Positions 1 through 7,794 are shown, counted from the first letter of the stretch. The stretch is DNA of 11,361 bases from Oehlia diaphana (GCA_003833135.1 QZLH01000810.1:41520-52880), one strand, 5' to 3'. The notes: a model not told the origin generated them from the letters alone. Translations and numbers: made by a program.

Positions 1-2
1 GA

Positions 3-20
3 GTTACATAAATATGTAAC
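3..20. repeat. Perfect inverted repeat, 8-bp stem
   Basis: GTTACATA (3-10) is followed after two bases by its reverse complement TATGTAAC (13-20). In DNA this AT-rich such a short palindrome can arise by chance, and no gene lies beside it, so no function is claimed. Confidence 0.4.
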
Positions 21-163
21 ACATATTTAATTTAGATTTGTGTAATGTTAATCTTACTAAAATATTAAATTTTTATAAAAATCTTAATTTAGCTAATTCC
101 AAAAATCAGCACATATGTATTAGTTAGCCTATTAAATCTTTTAAGCACTTTTTGGTTTAAATA

Positions 164-432
164 TCAACTCAGCACACCTATAGGATGGCATATTAATGAT
201 TGTTTTATATTTTTCAACTCTTTTAATTTTAGAGTTATTGGTTTTTTCTTTAACAATTCAACTGCTAGATCGATTTGTTCATGTTACAAATGGCAAAGCT
301 TAATAAATAAATTAAATTACTATCAACAGATTCTTTGGTAATTATATCATCATCATCAGTATCCATCTCTTTCCACTCTTTGAAATGATAATCTGAGTCT
401 TTTAATATCTTTATTAAATCTCTTTCAAGGTA
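164..432 (-). pseudogene. Frameshifted coding relic, unidentified protein
   Basis: Two minus-strand open segments overlap out of frame and read as one protein. Segment one (432 down to 265, 55 residues) contains ERDLIKILKDSDYHFKEWKE and then an acidic run of four Asp (MDTDDDD), and passes through LLSFAICNMN before a stop. Segment two (280 down to 164, 38 residues) starts in the shifted frame with EQIDLAVELLKKK and ends ICHPIGVLS-stop. Joining them at about 280 needs a single frameshift. The mix of charged and amphipathic residues is unlike the Ile/Asn/Lys/Tyr translation expected of random AT-rich DNA, which is why I think it is or was coding. No Met start or upstream exon is evident; a 23-residue open stretch at 462-533 ending LLEEQKQQII may belong to it. 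I do not recognise the family. It could be the 3' part of a gene with an intron I cannot define, but decay is more likely. Confidence 0.35.
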
Positions 433-610
433 TCATTAAATATATTTTATATTACTTTGTATTAAATAATCTGTTGCTTTTGTTCTTCTAATAATGTAAT
501 GGTAAATATAATATAGTTAGCTGAATTTTTCATAAAATGTTTATTTCCATTCTATATTCTAGTATTTATTCTTAGTTCTTCTCTTATCCTGTTTTGTTTT
601 TTACTCTTCT

Positions 611-712
611 TCATTTTGATATTGTGTATATGATGACATGAACCATGTAGCAATTGTAGCATCTTACAGGTAAAATGCTAAGGGGATGACCAGAAATAAC
701 ATAATTTAAATT
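611..712 (-). pseudogene. Short coding-like fragment with a CxxC motif
   Basis: A 33-residue stop-free stretch on the minus strand reads NLNYVISGHPLSILPVRC and then YNCYMVH. The ILPVRCxxC part resembles the start of RNA polymerase subunit RPB10 (I-I-P-V-R-C-x-x-C). The C-x2-C-x3-H spacing also recalls a broken retroviral-type zinc knuckle, which normally has C-x2-C-x4-H-x4-C. Neither match continues beyond about 12 residues, and open stretches of this length are common by chance. It lies 180 bp upstream of, and on the same strand as, the relic at 164-432 and may belong to the same eroded locus. Confidence 0.15.
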
Positions 713-774
713 TTAGGATTTTTGATTCCCCCCCCTCCATGTCATCATTCATTTTAGAAATGTAAAATTAAAAC

Positions 775-794
775 ATAATTCTGGCTAGAATTAT
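775..794. repeat. Inverted repeat ATAATTCT/AGAATTAT
   Basis: ATAATTCT (775-782), the four-base loop GGCT, then AGAATTAT (787-794) form a perfect 8-bp hairpin. It sits in the gene-free stretch downstream of the acyl-CoA oxidase gene, next to a run of eight C at 728-735. It may be the core of a degenerate foldback element; no flanking target duplication is visible. Confidence 0.4.
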
Positions 795-852
795 ATTAAC
801 TACAAGTGTCTAAAAATGGAAATGTGTAACATCATCATGGTCTTAACCCTTA

Positions 853-868
853 GAAATGACGTCATTTC
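853..868. promoter_or_regulatory. 16-bp palindrome with full CRE site TGACGTCA
   Basis: GAAATGACGTCATTTC is a perfect 16-bp palindrome whose core TGACGTCA is the consensus site of CREB/ATF-type bZIP factors, including the fungal Atf1 and Sko1 families. It lies 370 bp beyond the stop codon of the acyl-CoA oxidase gene and is followed by a CCAAT pentamer (883-887) and a hairpin CGGGTA-CC-TACCCG (888-901). No coding region obviously starts nearby, so it may serve a gene outside the window or be the remnant of a promoter. Confidence 0.35.
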
Positions 869-883
869 CGGCAGTCCCCTAAC

Positions 884-959
884 CAATCGGGTACCTACCC
901 GGTAACTTTTTTTTGATCGATCACCTTTTATTCAATAGTCTGCGTGTTTCAATCGGGTA
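884..959. repeat. Hairpin plus 10-bp direct repeat CAATCGGGTA
   Basis: CAATCGGGTA occurs at 884-893 and again at 950-959. The first copy overlaps the hairpin CGGGTA (888-893), CC, TACCCG (896-901). Around this pair TTAACCCTTA (844-853) and, inverted, a similar TAAGGTTAA (961-969) could be worn ends of a small element of about 125 bp, but the pairing is too short to be sure. Confidence 0.3.
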
Positions 960-1131
960 TAAGGTTAATAATTTTTTTTTTTAATTTTAAAAGAATTTGA
1001 ATTATAAAAAAAAACAATAAACAGATCGATACTACATTGGTACATTGAATTAAAATATAGAAAATGCAAATATTTAAAACGGAAATTTCTACAAGAACAA
1101 AGATCTTGATTACTACTAATAAAACAGAGGG

Positions 1132-1155
1132 TTTATTCTATTAAAACTTTTTATT
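1132..1155 (-). terminator. Candidate poly(A) signals of acyl-CoA oxidase gene
   Basis: On the minus strand AATAAA occurs at 1155-1150 and again at 1137-1132, about 85 and 105 nt past the stop codon, in a suitably AT-rich 3' flank. Fungal polyadenylation signals are loose, so the exact site is uncertain. Confidence 0.35.
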
Positions 1156-1237
1156 TTAAATATATTTCCATGTAAAGGAAATAAATCATTCCAAATTACT
1201 CTAATTAATTTATATTTAAATTCTAATTTTTTTTTTT

Positions 1238-3685
1238 TTAAAGTTTAGCTTTATTCTTATTTCTAAATAAAACTTCGCTATTGGGATTAACATCCAAAGT
1301 TATCCCATTTAAAGGCTCTTTAGAAGCCCAATCAAGCATCGCCTCGTATACTTTTCCATCATATCTTCCAAGAGCTGATTGTAGGGTAAACTCTGGTATG
1401 TTAAACGCATCAACCAAACTCACAGCATTTGGTCTTATTTCTTGTAATAAATCGTATACTTGAGTCCTAAGCAACTTAGCTTCAGAGTCTGTTATAAACC
1501 TACATTCAAAGAATTCTCCTATTTCTTTTTCCATAGTATGTAATACAAATAAATTACATACTGATTCCATAACTTTTTTCAATTCTGGACTACTATGTAA
1601 TATACGCAACTTTTCATCTATAATTGGCTGTGGTTGCTCTTGAATTGCTGTTATAAAGTTTTTTACTAAAAGATATTGACAATGAGCTCGTGAGATTCTA
1701 TTTACTTCGATCAACATCGAATTCCATGATTTATTTTGATTATCGATTTGATCTACTGCATTTGCAATTAGGTATGCCGCACGATGGCCAAATGCCCTTA
1801 ACTGTAGTTCATTATTTTTAAAATCCAATGAAGTTGTTGCGTTGCAAACTTGATTTGGATTATTAATATAATCAAGAATGTAAGTTAACGTTGGGTTCTT
1901 TTTTGATTGAGAGGCATATATTTCGGGATTTTTATTTGACACCACTTCTCGGAAGGTTTTTAGAAGCTAAATAAGAAAAAAAATTGTTAAAGAAAGTTGA
2001 AAAACGAGAAAGTTTTAAATTTTTACTTACATAACGAGCAGTTTGGTGTGTTAAAATATAGTTATCTCCTTCCCAAGTTATATTTGGCAAATAATTTTGA
2101 TAAAATGTAACAAACCCGCTAAAATTTGAATAGCCATGGCCGCCACATGCCCTTCTACATTCTTCAATTGAATCTACTGCCATCGTGGTAGTTAAGGATT
2201 TTAATCCTGAACTTGATGCATGTAAATCTGCTAACAGAGTGAAATCACCTGAGGAACTCTGTTTAAGATATTTCATATATAGGTCAATCATTGCTTTTGC
2301 TGTGTAAAAACACGCATAAGCTTGAGCGATTACTGGGAATAATCGGTATTGTTGCATTGTGTAATCAAGTACTGACGTTTCTACTATACGTCTAAATTAT
2401 TTAGAGATGCATATTAGTAAAAACTAAAAAAAAAAAACTAAATTAAAATTATATACATTTCTAACTTACCCATCTTTCGATTTTTTTGGTTGATCTTTAT
2501 CAACAAATTGTCTTCTTACAGCCGAATAACGAATTGCGATCGTTGCAGCGCGTGCAAGTGAAGTTCGAACACTTGTGACAATCATGGCACGAACGAATAC
2601 CATTGTACCGTAAGATAATTTATCATTCGGCGGGCTTATATATTCACCTGTACCTTTTTTTATTTGAGAGAATTTAGAAAGCATATTAAAGCGTGGAATT
2701 CTCACGTGGTCAAAGAGCATGAATCCGTTATCAGTAGCATTATAGCCAAATTTAGGACCGATGTCACCAACTGTTATCCCAGGTAAAGGTTGGTGCGTTT
2801 TTAAATCTCTAATTTGAATGATAAATGGGTGGGGACCATAATCCTTTCCATTGCTCTTTAATTGTGCCATAACGATTGCGTGGTTGCTGCGTACATCAAA
2901 AAGTCAAAAAGATTAGTATTCAAATATCACGTGATATGATTACGTCAATGTCAAATTAAACCTACGCTGTTCTTCCTAAACCTCCAATCCACCATTTTGA
3001 TGCGGTCAAATATGGTGAATTTATTTCGAATTCATCTGTTTCTGGAATATATGTTGCAGTTGTTTCGAGCCCTTGAACGTTAGACCCATGTCCCAACTCC
3101 GTTTGGGCGTAACATCCAATTATTTCATATTTAAGTGCTGGGACTAGGAATTTTTTTTTTTGTTCTTCGGTTCCCTGACCAAATATTGTAGGGATAAACA
3201 TTCCCCTGTGAAGGCCATACTGCGAATTAATAAGAAATTAATAATCAATTAAACAATAAAGGAATAAAATCTTTTTATTAGTACTTACGGGACCTGGTAA
3301 GTCTATAAATGATACTGCTGCTTGAATTTCTTCCATATTCCATTTGTGCTCTCTAAAAAAAAAATTAATTTTAAATAATAATGAAATATAAAATTTAAAA
3401 ATAAAGGATTACATACTTAATTAATTGTACGAGTCTTTTGTCTTTTCTCAAAGCATTTTCAAATAATTCTGTTCTTCCCATAAAATATAAATTCGATTTG
3501 TCAAATACTGGATCATTCTCTAATATTTTTAATATTCTATTATTTTTTTCCAATTCCTTTGATCCATATAATGCGAGTGTAAGCTCATTAACATTAAATG
3601 TAGCTTTTTCTCTTTCTAAAGCTAGTAAATCCGACCCCTGGGGATCGGATGGTACAAGATGGGAGGGGATTTTTATATATGACAT
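1238..3685 (-). CDS. Peroxisomal acyl-CoA oxidase, six exons
   Basis: FAD-dependent acyl-CoA oxidase converts acyl-CoA and O2 to trans-2-enoyl-CoA and H2O2, the first step of peroxisomal beta-oxidation. Exons on the minus strand are 3685-3417, 3352-3289, 3219-2966, 2886-2470, 2391-2031 and 1966-1238. The joined frame is 2094 nt, 697 residues, typical of the family (about 660-700). All introns (64, 69, 79, 78, 64 nt) are GT-AG with GTATGT, GTAAGT or GTAGGT donors; introns 3 and 4 carry TACTAAT before the acceptor. Family signatures are the N-terminal alpha domain with [11 protein letters not shown] (112-122), the FAD/substrate loop [11 protein letters not shown] (147-157) followed by [28 protein letters not shown] across the exon 3/4 junction, [37 protein letters not shown] (414-422) and WEGDN with the probable catalytic base Glu442 (equivalent to rat Glu421). 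The C-terminal oxidase domain has [12 protein letters not shown] and [10 protein letters not shown]. Residues 695-697 are AKL, a peroxisomal targeting signal type 1. The Met at 3685 fits the normal N-terminus: the ATFN motif of the family falls at residues 29-32. The gene looks intact. Substrate chain length cannot be told from sequence. Confidence 0.96.
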
Positions 3686-3714
3686 TAAAAAAAAATTTTT
3701 TTATAATTTTTATT

Positions 3715-3742
3715 GAAAAAAAAAGAAAAAGAAAGAAAAGAA
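3715..3742 (-). promoter_or_regulatory. Pyrimidine-rich tract upstream of acyl-CoA oxidase
   Basis: A 28-nt uninterrupted purine run on the plus strand is a CT-rich tract on the gene's strand, 30-57 nt before the start codon. Filamentous fungal promoters often have such tracts just upstream of the transcription start. If so, the 5' leader is very short and AT-rich. No convincing TATA box is seen at the right distance. Confidence 0.4.
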
Positions 3743-3821
3743 TTTGTTTTCTATATATGTAATTTTTTATATGTAACATTCGGAATTCGTACACCCATCA
3801 AATAAGTACGATTAATAATGT

Positions 3822-3872
3822 TTATTTGTGAATTTGGTCGATCCTTTGTCTATCAGTAATAGAATTACTCAT
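3822..3872 (-). other. Short ORF upstream of acyl-CoA oxidase
   Basis: An ATG-started 16-codon ORF (MSNSITDRQRIDQIHK) ends 136 nt before the acyl-CoA oxidase start. Its residue mix is not typical of random AT-rich sequence. It would be an upstream ORF only if transcription starts beyond 3872; the pyrimidine tract at 3715-3742 suggests a start nearer the gene. A piece of an older gene is equally possible. Confidence 0.2.
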
Positions 3873-3908
3873 GTCAATTTCTTTTGGCTAATAAAAATAA
3901 TAAAGATT

Positions 3909-3914
3909 CACGTG
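3909..3914. promoter_or_regulatory. CACGTG E-box upstream of acyl-CoA oxidase
   Basis: CACGTG, the site of bHLH factors, lies about 225 nt upstream of the acyl-CoA oxidase start. The same hexamer occurs inside intron 3 as a 14-bp perfect palindrome ATATCACGTGATAT (2924-2937) and again as TCACGTGA at 8005-8012. Confidence 0.3.
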
Positions 3915-3995
3915 TGAAGAAAATAAATTACTAAAATAAAATCATGCTATATTAGAGTTTTCATAGATTAGGTTTATGGCTTTCCTGGCAAATGA

Positions 3996-4022
3996 CCGAA
4001 TCGGCGACTCGGAGACTTTCGG
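3996..4022. promoter_or_regulatory. Cluster of CGG triplets (zinc-cluster factor type)
   Basis: CCGAATCGG (3996-4004) is an inverted CCG-N3-CGG, followed by CGG at 4010-4012 and 4020-4022, giving direct CGG pairs with 5- and 7-base spacing. Zn(II)2Cys6 factors, including those controlling fatty-acid use in other fungi, bind paired CGG half-sites. The cluster is 311-337 bp upstream of the acyl-CoA oxidase start and stands out as GC-rich in very AT-rich DNA. A regulatory role is inferred only; it could equally be part of a repeat. Confidence 0.25.
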
Positions 4023-4062
4023 CTTGATTCATGTAATCTAAATGACTGACTATATTTATTTT

Positions 4063-4082
4063 TTCCGCCGAAATGGGCGGAA
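4063..4082. repeat. GC-rich hairpin TTCCGCC/GGCGGAA
   Basis: TTCCGCC (4063-4069), a six-base loop GAAATG, then GGCGGAA (4076-4082) form a perfect 7-bp hairpin. The loop side, CCGAAATGGGCGGAA, resembles CCGAATGGCGGAA in the repeat spacer at 8920-8932, so both may come from one dispersed repeat family. Confidence 0.4.
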
Positions 4083-5914
4083 TTGCATCATGTGCCATGT
4101 TTAGCATGTTTAGGCAAATCTATAGTGTTTGGTTAATAAAATACTTAACATAAATAAATAATACATTCAATCGTGATTAAATTAAGATTATTAGAAATTC
4201 TTCTAAAGCACATAATAGACACATTTTATTACTTTAAAGGTTTCAAACGAATGTTTGATTTATAAATATTATAAATTCATTGTCATGATACTATTATTTA
4301 TTATTATCATAATTAATTAAGGTGTATTTATTTAGTGCAAAAATCAATTTTTACTAAATTATAATAGAAAACATTTGTGCCAATTTAAAGATCTAGATCG
4401 TTGCATTTAACTGCACTATAGATGTTTAGTAATACCACACGATAATATTTTAATGAGAAAGTTTAGACATGACTCCAATTGATTTTATCATCAGGAAGAG
4501 AATGGAGGATGAAGGAAGGATTAAATGTAACAAATTTTGATGTCATTTTTTTAAATCTTTCATACTCCTTTCTTCTCAACATTACAAGGACTACGGCATT
4601 ATTTTATTTTCTCTATTTAAAATAAGGCTTATTTTTTTAAATAAGTTTCTCTAATCTCGTGAATGCACGAGAAAATTGATTACAATAAATATTAGCATGT
4701 AAGATTTTTGAATCTCGTATTGTTCAGATATTCAGACGTTATATTTGATCCGAGTTATGTTATAATTTTAAATTAACTAAAAATATTTTCTATAATTTAT
4801 TGATTTATTATAACATTAATAATAAGCTCGAGTTATTTACAATTGTAAATTTATTTTTTGTACTATGACTTTGACTATCACTTTTCTTCGATTGAAATTT
4901 GTATAAATGAAAAACTGAGAGAGGCATACAATAATCATTATATTACATATACTGGATACTAAATGCAATCAATTTCGTTAAAATATAAAAAATGCATTAT
5001 AAAGAGTGATTCATAAACAATCTTCTGATCGTAAGAAAAATTTATACTTTACTTTTAACAAGCTTCTTGACATGTTGACACGAACAAGTAGTAACAAACG
5101 AAGGATCTAGTATCCATCAATTGTGTAGTTAAAGGATTTTGTTATACAGATTAAGTTGTAATCTTCATGTTAACAGTGACAATTCCAGATACATTTGTGT
5201 GTTTTCTTCCAATGTGTGTGTTCTAACGAGATGATTAAATTTTTTTTTTACGATCATTATTATAATTATGGTTGCGAGATCATCTGTTGAACTGTTCATC
5301 TATTTGGTAACAATAGTATAAGGACAATGGTGTTATGCAATTGATCATACCTTTTTGACAAAATCTGTTCCTATAGACATCAAAATATTTTCGAATAATA
5401 TTAATAATAAAGGAGAACACAAATCTTCGAGTTGAATCCAAAGCAATCAACAAGCCTAACATGTATAAACTGATAACTCAAGCCAGTCGGATGATGACCA
5501 TAAAATATATAGAATATTAATTTCTCGAACCCATAAAGACCGTAGATGTAAGCACAAAATTAAAATTCTCTAATTCTTTAACTCCATCACAGGTTTATTA
5601 GAATATATATGAATAGTATAACATGAATACATATACGGTCTCTAAGCGGCAACTCATAAAAGCGAAGGATAGAACAGTCTTTGCAAATGATACAAAGTTA
5701 TCTAACATTATATTAATTTGGCAATTCACTGAGATTAGTAACCTGTAATTTGAAATATTATCAAAAAAAAGTTTTAGTGATTTTCTTCTAATATTATAAA
5801 TAAAATTTTTAATATTGTTTATAGCACATTACAAAGTAATCGGACTCTTCTTATAAGAGCATCTTTTTTCCCCCCCTTTTTTTTTGAAACTCGGCTTACC
5901 CCTTAATCACATGA
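4083..5914. other. Intergenic, no supported gene
   Basis: About 1.8 kb of AT-rich DNA in which I find no intact gene or RNA gene. It holds a perfect hairpin TCTCGTG-AATG-CACGAGA at 4655-4672 and several open stretches that fit chance: 5280-5462 minus (60 codons from ATG), 5598-5828 minus (76 residues stop-free, no early Met) and 5623-5748 plus (41 residues). In DNA of roughly 75% AT, one or so stop-free run of 75 codons is expected in this much sequence. None shows a recognisable motif. Confidence 0.5.
4655..4672. repeat. Perfect hairpin TCTCGTG-AATG-CACGAGA
   Basis: A 7-bp stem with a four-base loop. It has no T-run context of a bacterial-type terminator and no adjacent gene end. The meaning is unknown. 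Confidence 0.4.
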
Positions 5915-6110
5915 TCATACTTGTACCGCAGCAATAGTTTTCTTGTGCCACAGCAGCTCGTAAAGAGCAAATTCGGTAATCTTTAAAGATAGTAATTCTT
6001 AATCCGTTTCACTTCAGCACGTCTTAATAAACGAAACATCGCTTGATAATTATTCCTTTACAATTATGGTCACTACCTTCCCAAGTGTAGACTCGCATGC
6101 TAAAAATGTT
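5915..6110 (-). pseudogene. Possible minus-strand coding relic
   Basis: Several minus-strand pieces look protein-like but fall in different frames. One frame (6039 down to 5983) gives MFRLLRRAEVKRIKNYYL before a stop. A shifted frame continues KITEFALYELLWHKKTIA and AVQV before a stop at 5917-5915. Upstream, near 6070-6110, another frame reads RVYTWEGSDHN. The stretch is less AT-rich than its surroundings. The overlapping frames at 5915-5980 are all partly open, so the choice of frame is not secure. I do not recognise the protein. Confidence 0.2.
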
Positions 6111-6572
6111 ACTGCGATTATTTGTTAATACAAAAGTTAATTATGGTAATAGTCTATTTTATTATCCAGAATTGAAGGCATTAAATCATCATTATCTAGA
6201 TTCGCCAATTTACCCTAGATGTCGAAAAGAAGAAGAAATCTGGATATGTTTGGAAAACAGATACACCATAGAAGAGTCATAAAGATATCATTGTAGATAT
6301 AATGATAGAAATTGAAGCATCATTAGAAAAGAAAAGAGAAAAAAATGAGATTGATGGACGTTCAATTTGCTCAAATGTTAAAAGATCGGTTAAAAATAAT
6401 GATACCGAGAGTTTATAAGAGGGCTGATTTTATTAAAAGCAAAAGAACAATTTTATGCTAGATAAATTTTATACGAGAAAATCTATCATTAAATAAGGAA
6501 GTCATTAAAGAAAGAGAAATTAAAGCTTTGTTATACAAATGGTTTGTGAAATATCAAGAAGATATGGAATAA
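6097..6572 (+). pseudogene. Decayed ORF, possibly retroelement-derived tail
   Basis: Three successive plus-strand open pieces in three frames read as one eroded protein. They are 6097-6282 (ends IYPRCRKEEEIW and ICLENRYTIEES), 6272-6418 (KSHKDIIVDIMIEIEASLEK, later DGRSICSNVKRS), and 6462-6572 (INFIRENLSLNKEVIKEREI, then a YKWFVKYQEDME end). The overlap of the first two at 6272-6282 fits a simple frameshift after TIEES/SHKD. The PRC...W.C pattern followed by acidic and basic helices resembles the tail seen after reverse-transcriptase-type ORFs in Glomeromycotina, with a CPRC...W.H/C zinc motif here missing its first Cys. This assignment is from memory of the pattern and is tentative. Purine-rich sequence with the same flavour continues to about 6710 but is full of stops. 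Confidence 0.3.
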
Positions 6573-7439
6573 AAGATGCGAAGAAAGTAATTAAATTGGA
6601 AGAGAATTAAGTGATAACAGGGAGAAAGAAACATAGTTATAATATAGGGAAGAAATAGATTATTTAGCAGATAAAGTAATAAAAAAAATGAGAAAATAAT
6701 CAAAAACTAAAGTCACATAAATATAGAAAATTTGATATACACAAACAGATCGCTTAATATATAAAACAGGCATACATACTAAATAATTGTTGTTAGTTGC
6801 TAGTCGGATTGACGAGATTTTTCTCTCATCTTCTTACGGTATATAACTATATATATATATTATACATTGCTATAATAAAGTTTTTCTACAACTTGAATAA
6901 ATGTAATATTGTAAATGTAATAAAAATTTTTCTTTTGATTTATCCTTTCATAGACCGCAAACGGGTGTAGATAACTTTTGTTTATTAGATACATTGCAGA
7001 TCCCTCGTCTTCGATTAGTTAGTCATAGTATTTTTTGAACTGTTTACTGTTTTAACTTCCTTTGTTATGGTTGCAGTCATTATCGTTCTAGTTCGTTCTC
7101 CTTTGACAACCTATTATGGCAAGCCATTTATGGTGACATTTTTTTAAATATTTTATAATATGCGAAGTATGACGCTTGCTTGTAACTGCGCTAGAGCACC
7201 GTTGTTTTCTTTTCTTCCAAAACTTTTAGTAAACGTAAATATGGAAAACAAAATCTAATTTTGTTTTTTTTAAAAAATTCTTACCTAACAGAAAACATAT
7301 TTAAGTTTGGGCTAGTTAGATTGACGAAAGTGAGCAGTATTAATCCTTTTATTCTATAAGTATTCTAAAAGTCAAGGACTCGATAATTAAAATCTTAAAA
7401 TATCAATTTAAATTCACGCTTATGTCGCAAGATTCAATT
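6573..7439. other. Intergenic, no supported gene
   Basis: No intact gene is seen. A 17-nt direct repeat occurs at 6799-6815 (GCTAGTCGGATTGACGA) and 7311-7327 with two mismatches. On the minus strand near 7040-7140 a stretch reads KGERTRTIMTATITKEVKTV, preceded by two adjacent stops; this may be another small relic or chance. Confidence 0.4.
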
Positions 7440-7453
7440 TTAACAAGGACGTG

Positions 7454-7484
<31 letters not shown>

Positions 7485-7652
7485 GAATGAAGTATGGTAG
7501 ATATAATCATGAACCTTGATCCGTACATATATTGGATCCTATCAATTGTATGTTAATCGACAAATAAGGCCACTTACCTTGGGAAATACTTTACGATTAA
7601 TTGTATGTACAATAGCGTATAAATTATTTTTCTCACATTTATCGAGCGGTTT
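7440..7652 (-). other. Possible two-exon fragment ending in a 27-nt A run
   Basis: On the minus strand, codons 7652-7578 read KPLDKCEKNNLYAIVHTINR then KVFPK, directly followed by a perfect donor (CCAAG/GTAAGT at 7577). A possible acceptor GATAG ends at 7539, and the next codons, in the joined frame, read DPIYVRIKVHDYIYHTSF before 27 consecutive A (7484-7458) and a stop at 7442-7440. The implied 39-nt intron is in phase but shorter than the 64-79 nt introns of the acyl-CoA oxidase gene. No start codon is visible upstream. It may be a gene relic, a retroposed copy with its poly(A) tail, or chance. Confidence 0.2.
7458..7484. repeat. Poly(T) run, 27 nt
   Basis: Uninterrupted T27 on the plus strand (A27 on the minus). 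It could be a retroposon poly(A) tail on the minus strand or a slippage-prone tract. I could not find matching target-site duplications. Confidence 0.8.
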
Positions 7653-7774
7653 TTAAAATATTTCTTTATTTGAAATCAAATAAATTTTTTATTTTATAGT
7701 CAATTCATACTGTGTTATATGCTATACCCACCGGCTGATATCGAGCTCTGTTGTCAAAATTAGTAATTAAAGTC

Positions 7775-7794
7775 TTAGTTTTAATTAAAACTAA
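7775..7794. repeat. 20-bp perfect palindrome
   Basis: The 20 bases TTAGTTTTAATTAAAACTAA equal their own reverse complement. They sit in a gene-free stretch (7653-8042) in which I see no coding region. The length is unusual even for AT-rich DNA and could extrude as a cruciform. Confidence 0.5.

Noticed and set aside
842..970. Possible small inverted-repeat element with ends TTAACCCTTA and TAAGGTTAA
   Set aside because: The inverted similarity is under ten bases with a gap and has no target duplication, so it is not called as a mobile element.
1281..1463. Plus-strand 60-codon ORF
   Set aside because: It lies antisense to exon 6 of the acyl-CoA oxidase gene and has no independent support.
3438..3716. 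Plus-strand 92-codon ORF, and minus-strand ORF 3594-3794
   Set aside because: The first is antisense to exon 1. The second is a shifted frame across the same exon and the homopolymer-rich leader. Both are shadows.
3984..4100. Possible foldback element with TGGCA-type inverted ends around the CGG cluster
   Set aside because: TGGCAAATGA at 3987 and the inverted TGGCACATGATG near 4088-4099 share only scattered bases. The pairing is too weak to define element ends.
5280..5462. Minus-strand 60-codon ORF from ATG
   Set aside because: Length is within chance expectation for this base composition and it shows no recognisable motif, conserved context or splice sites.
5598..5828. 76-residue stop-free minus-strand stretch, with a 41-residue plus-strand ORF inside it
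   Set aside because: About one stop-free run of this length is expected by chance in several kilobases of such AT-rich DNA. Both strands are open at once and neither has a clear start or motif.
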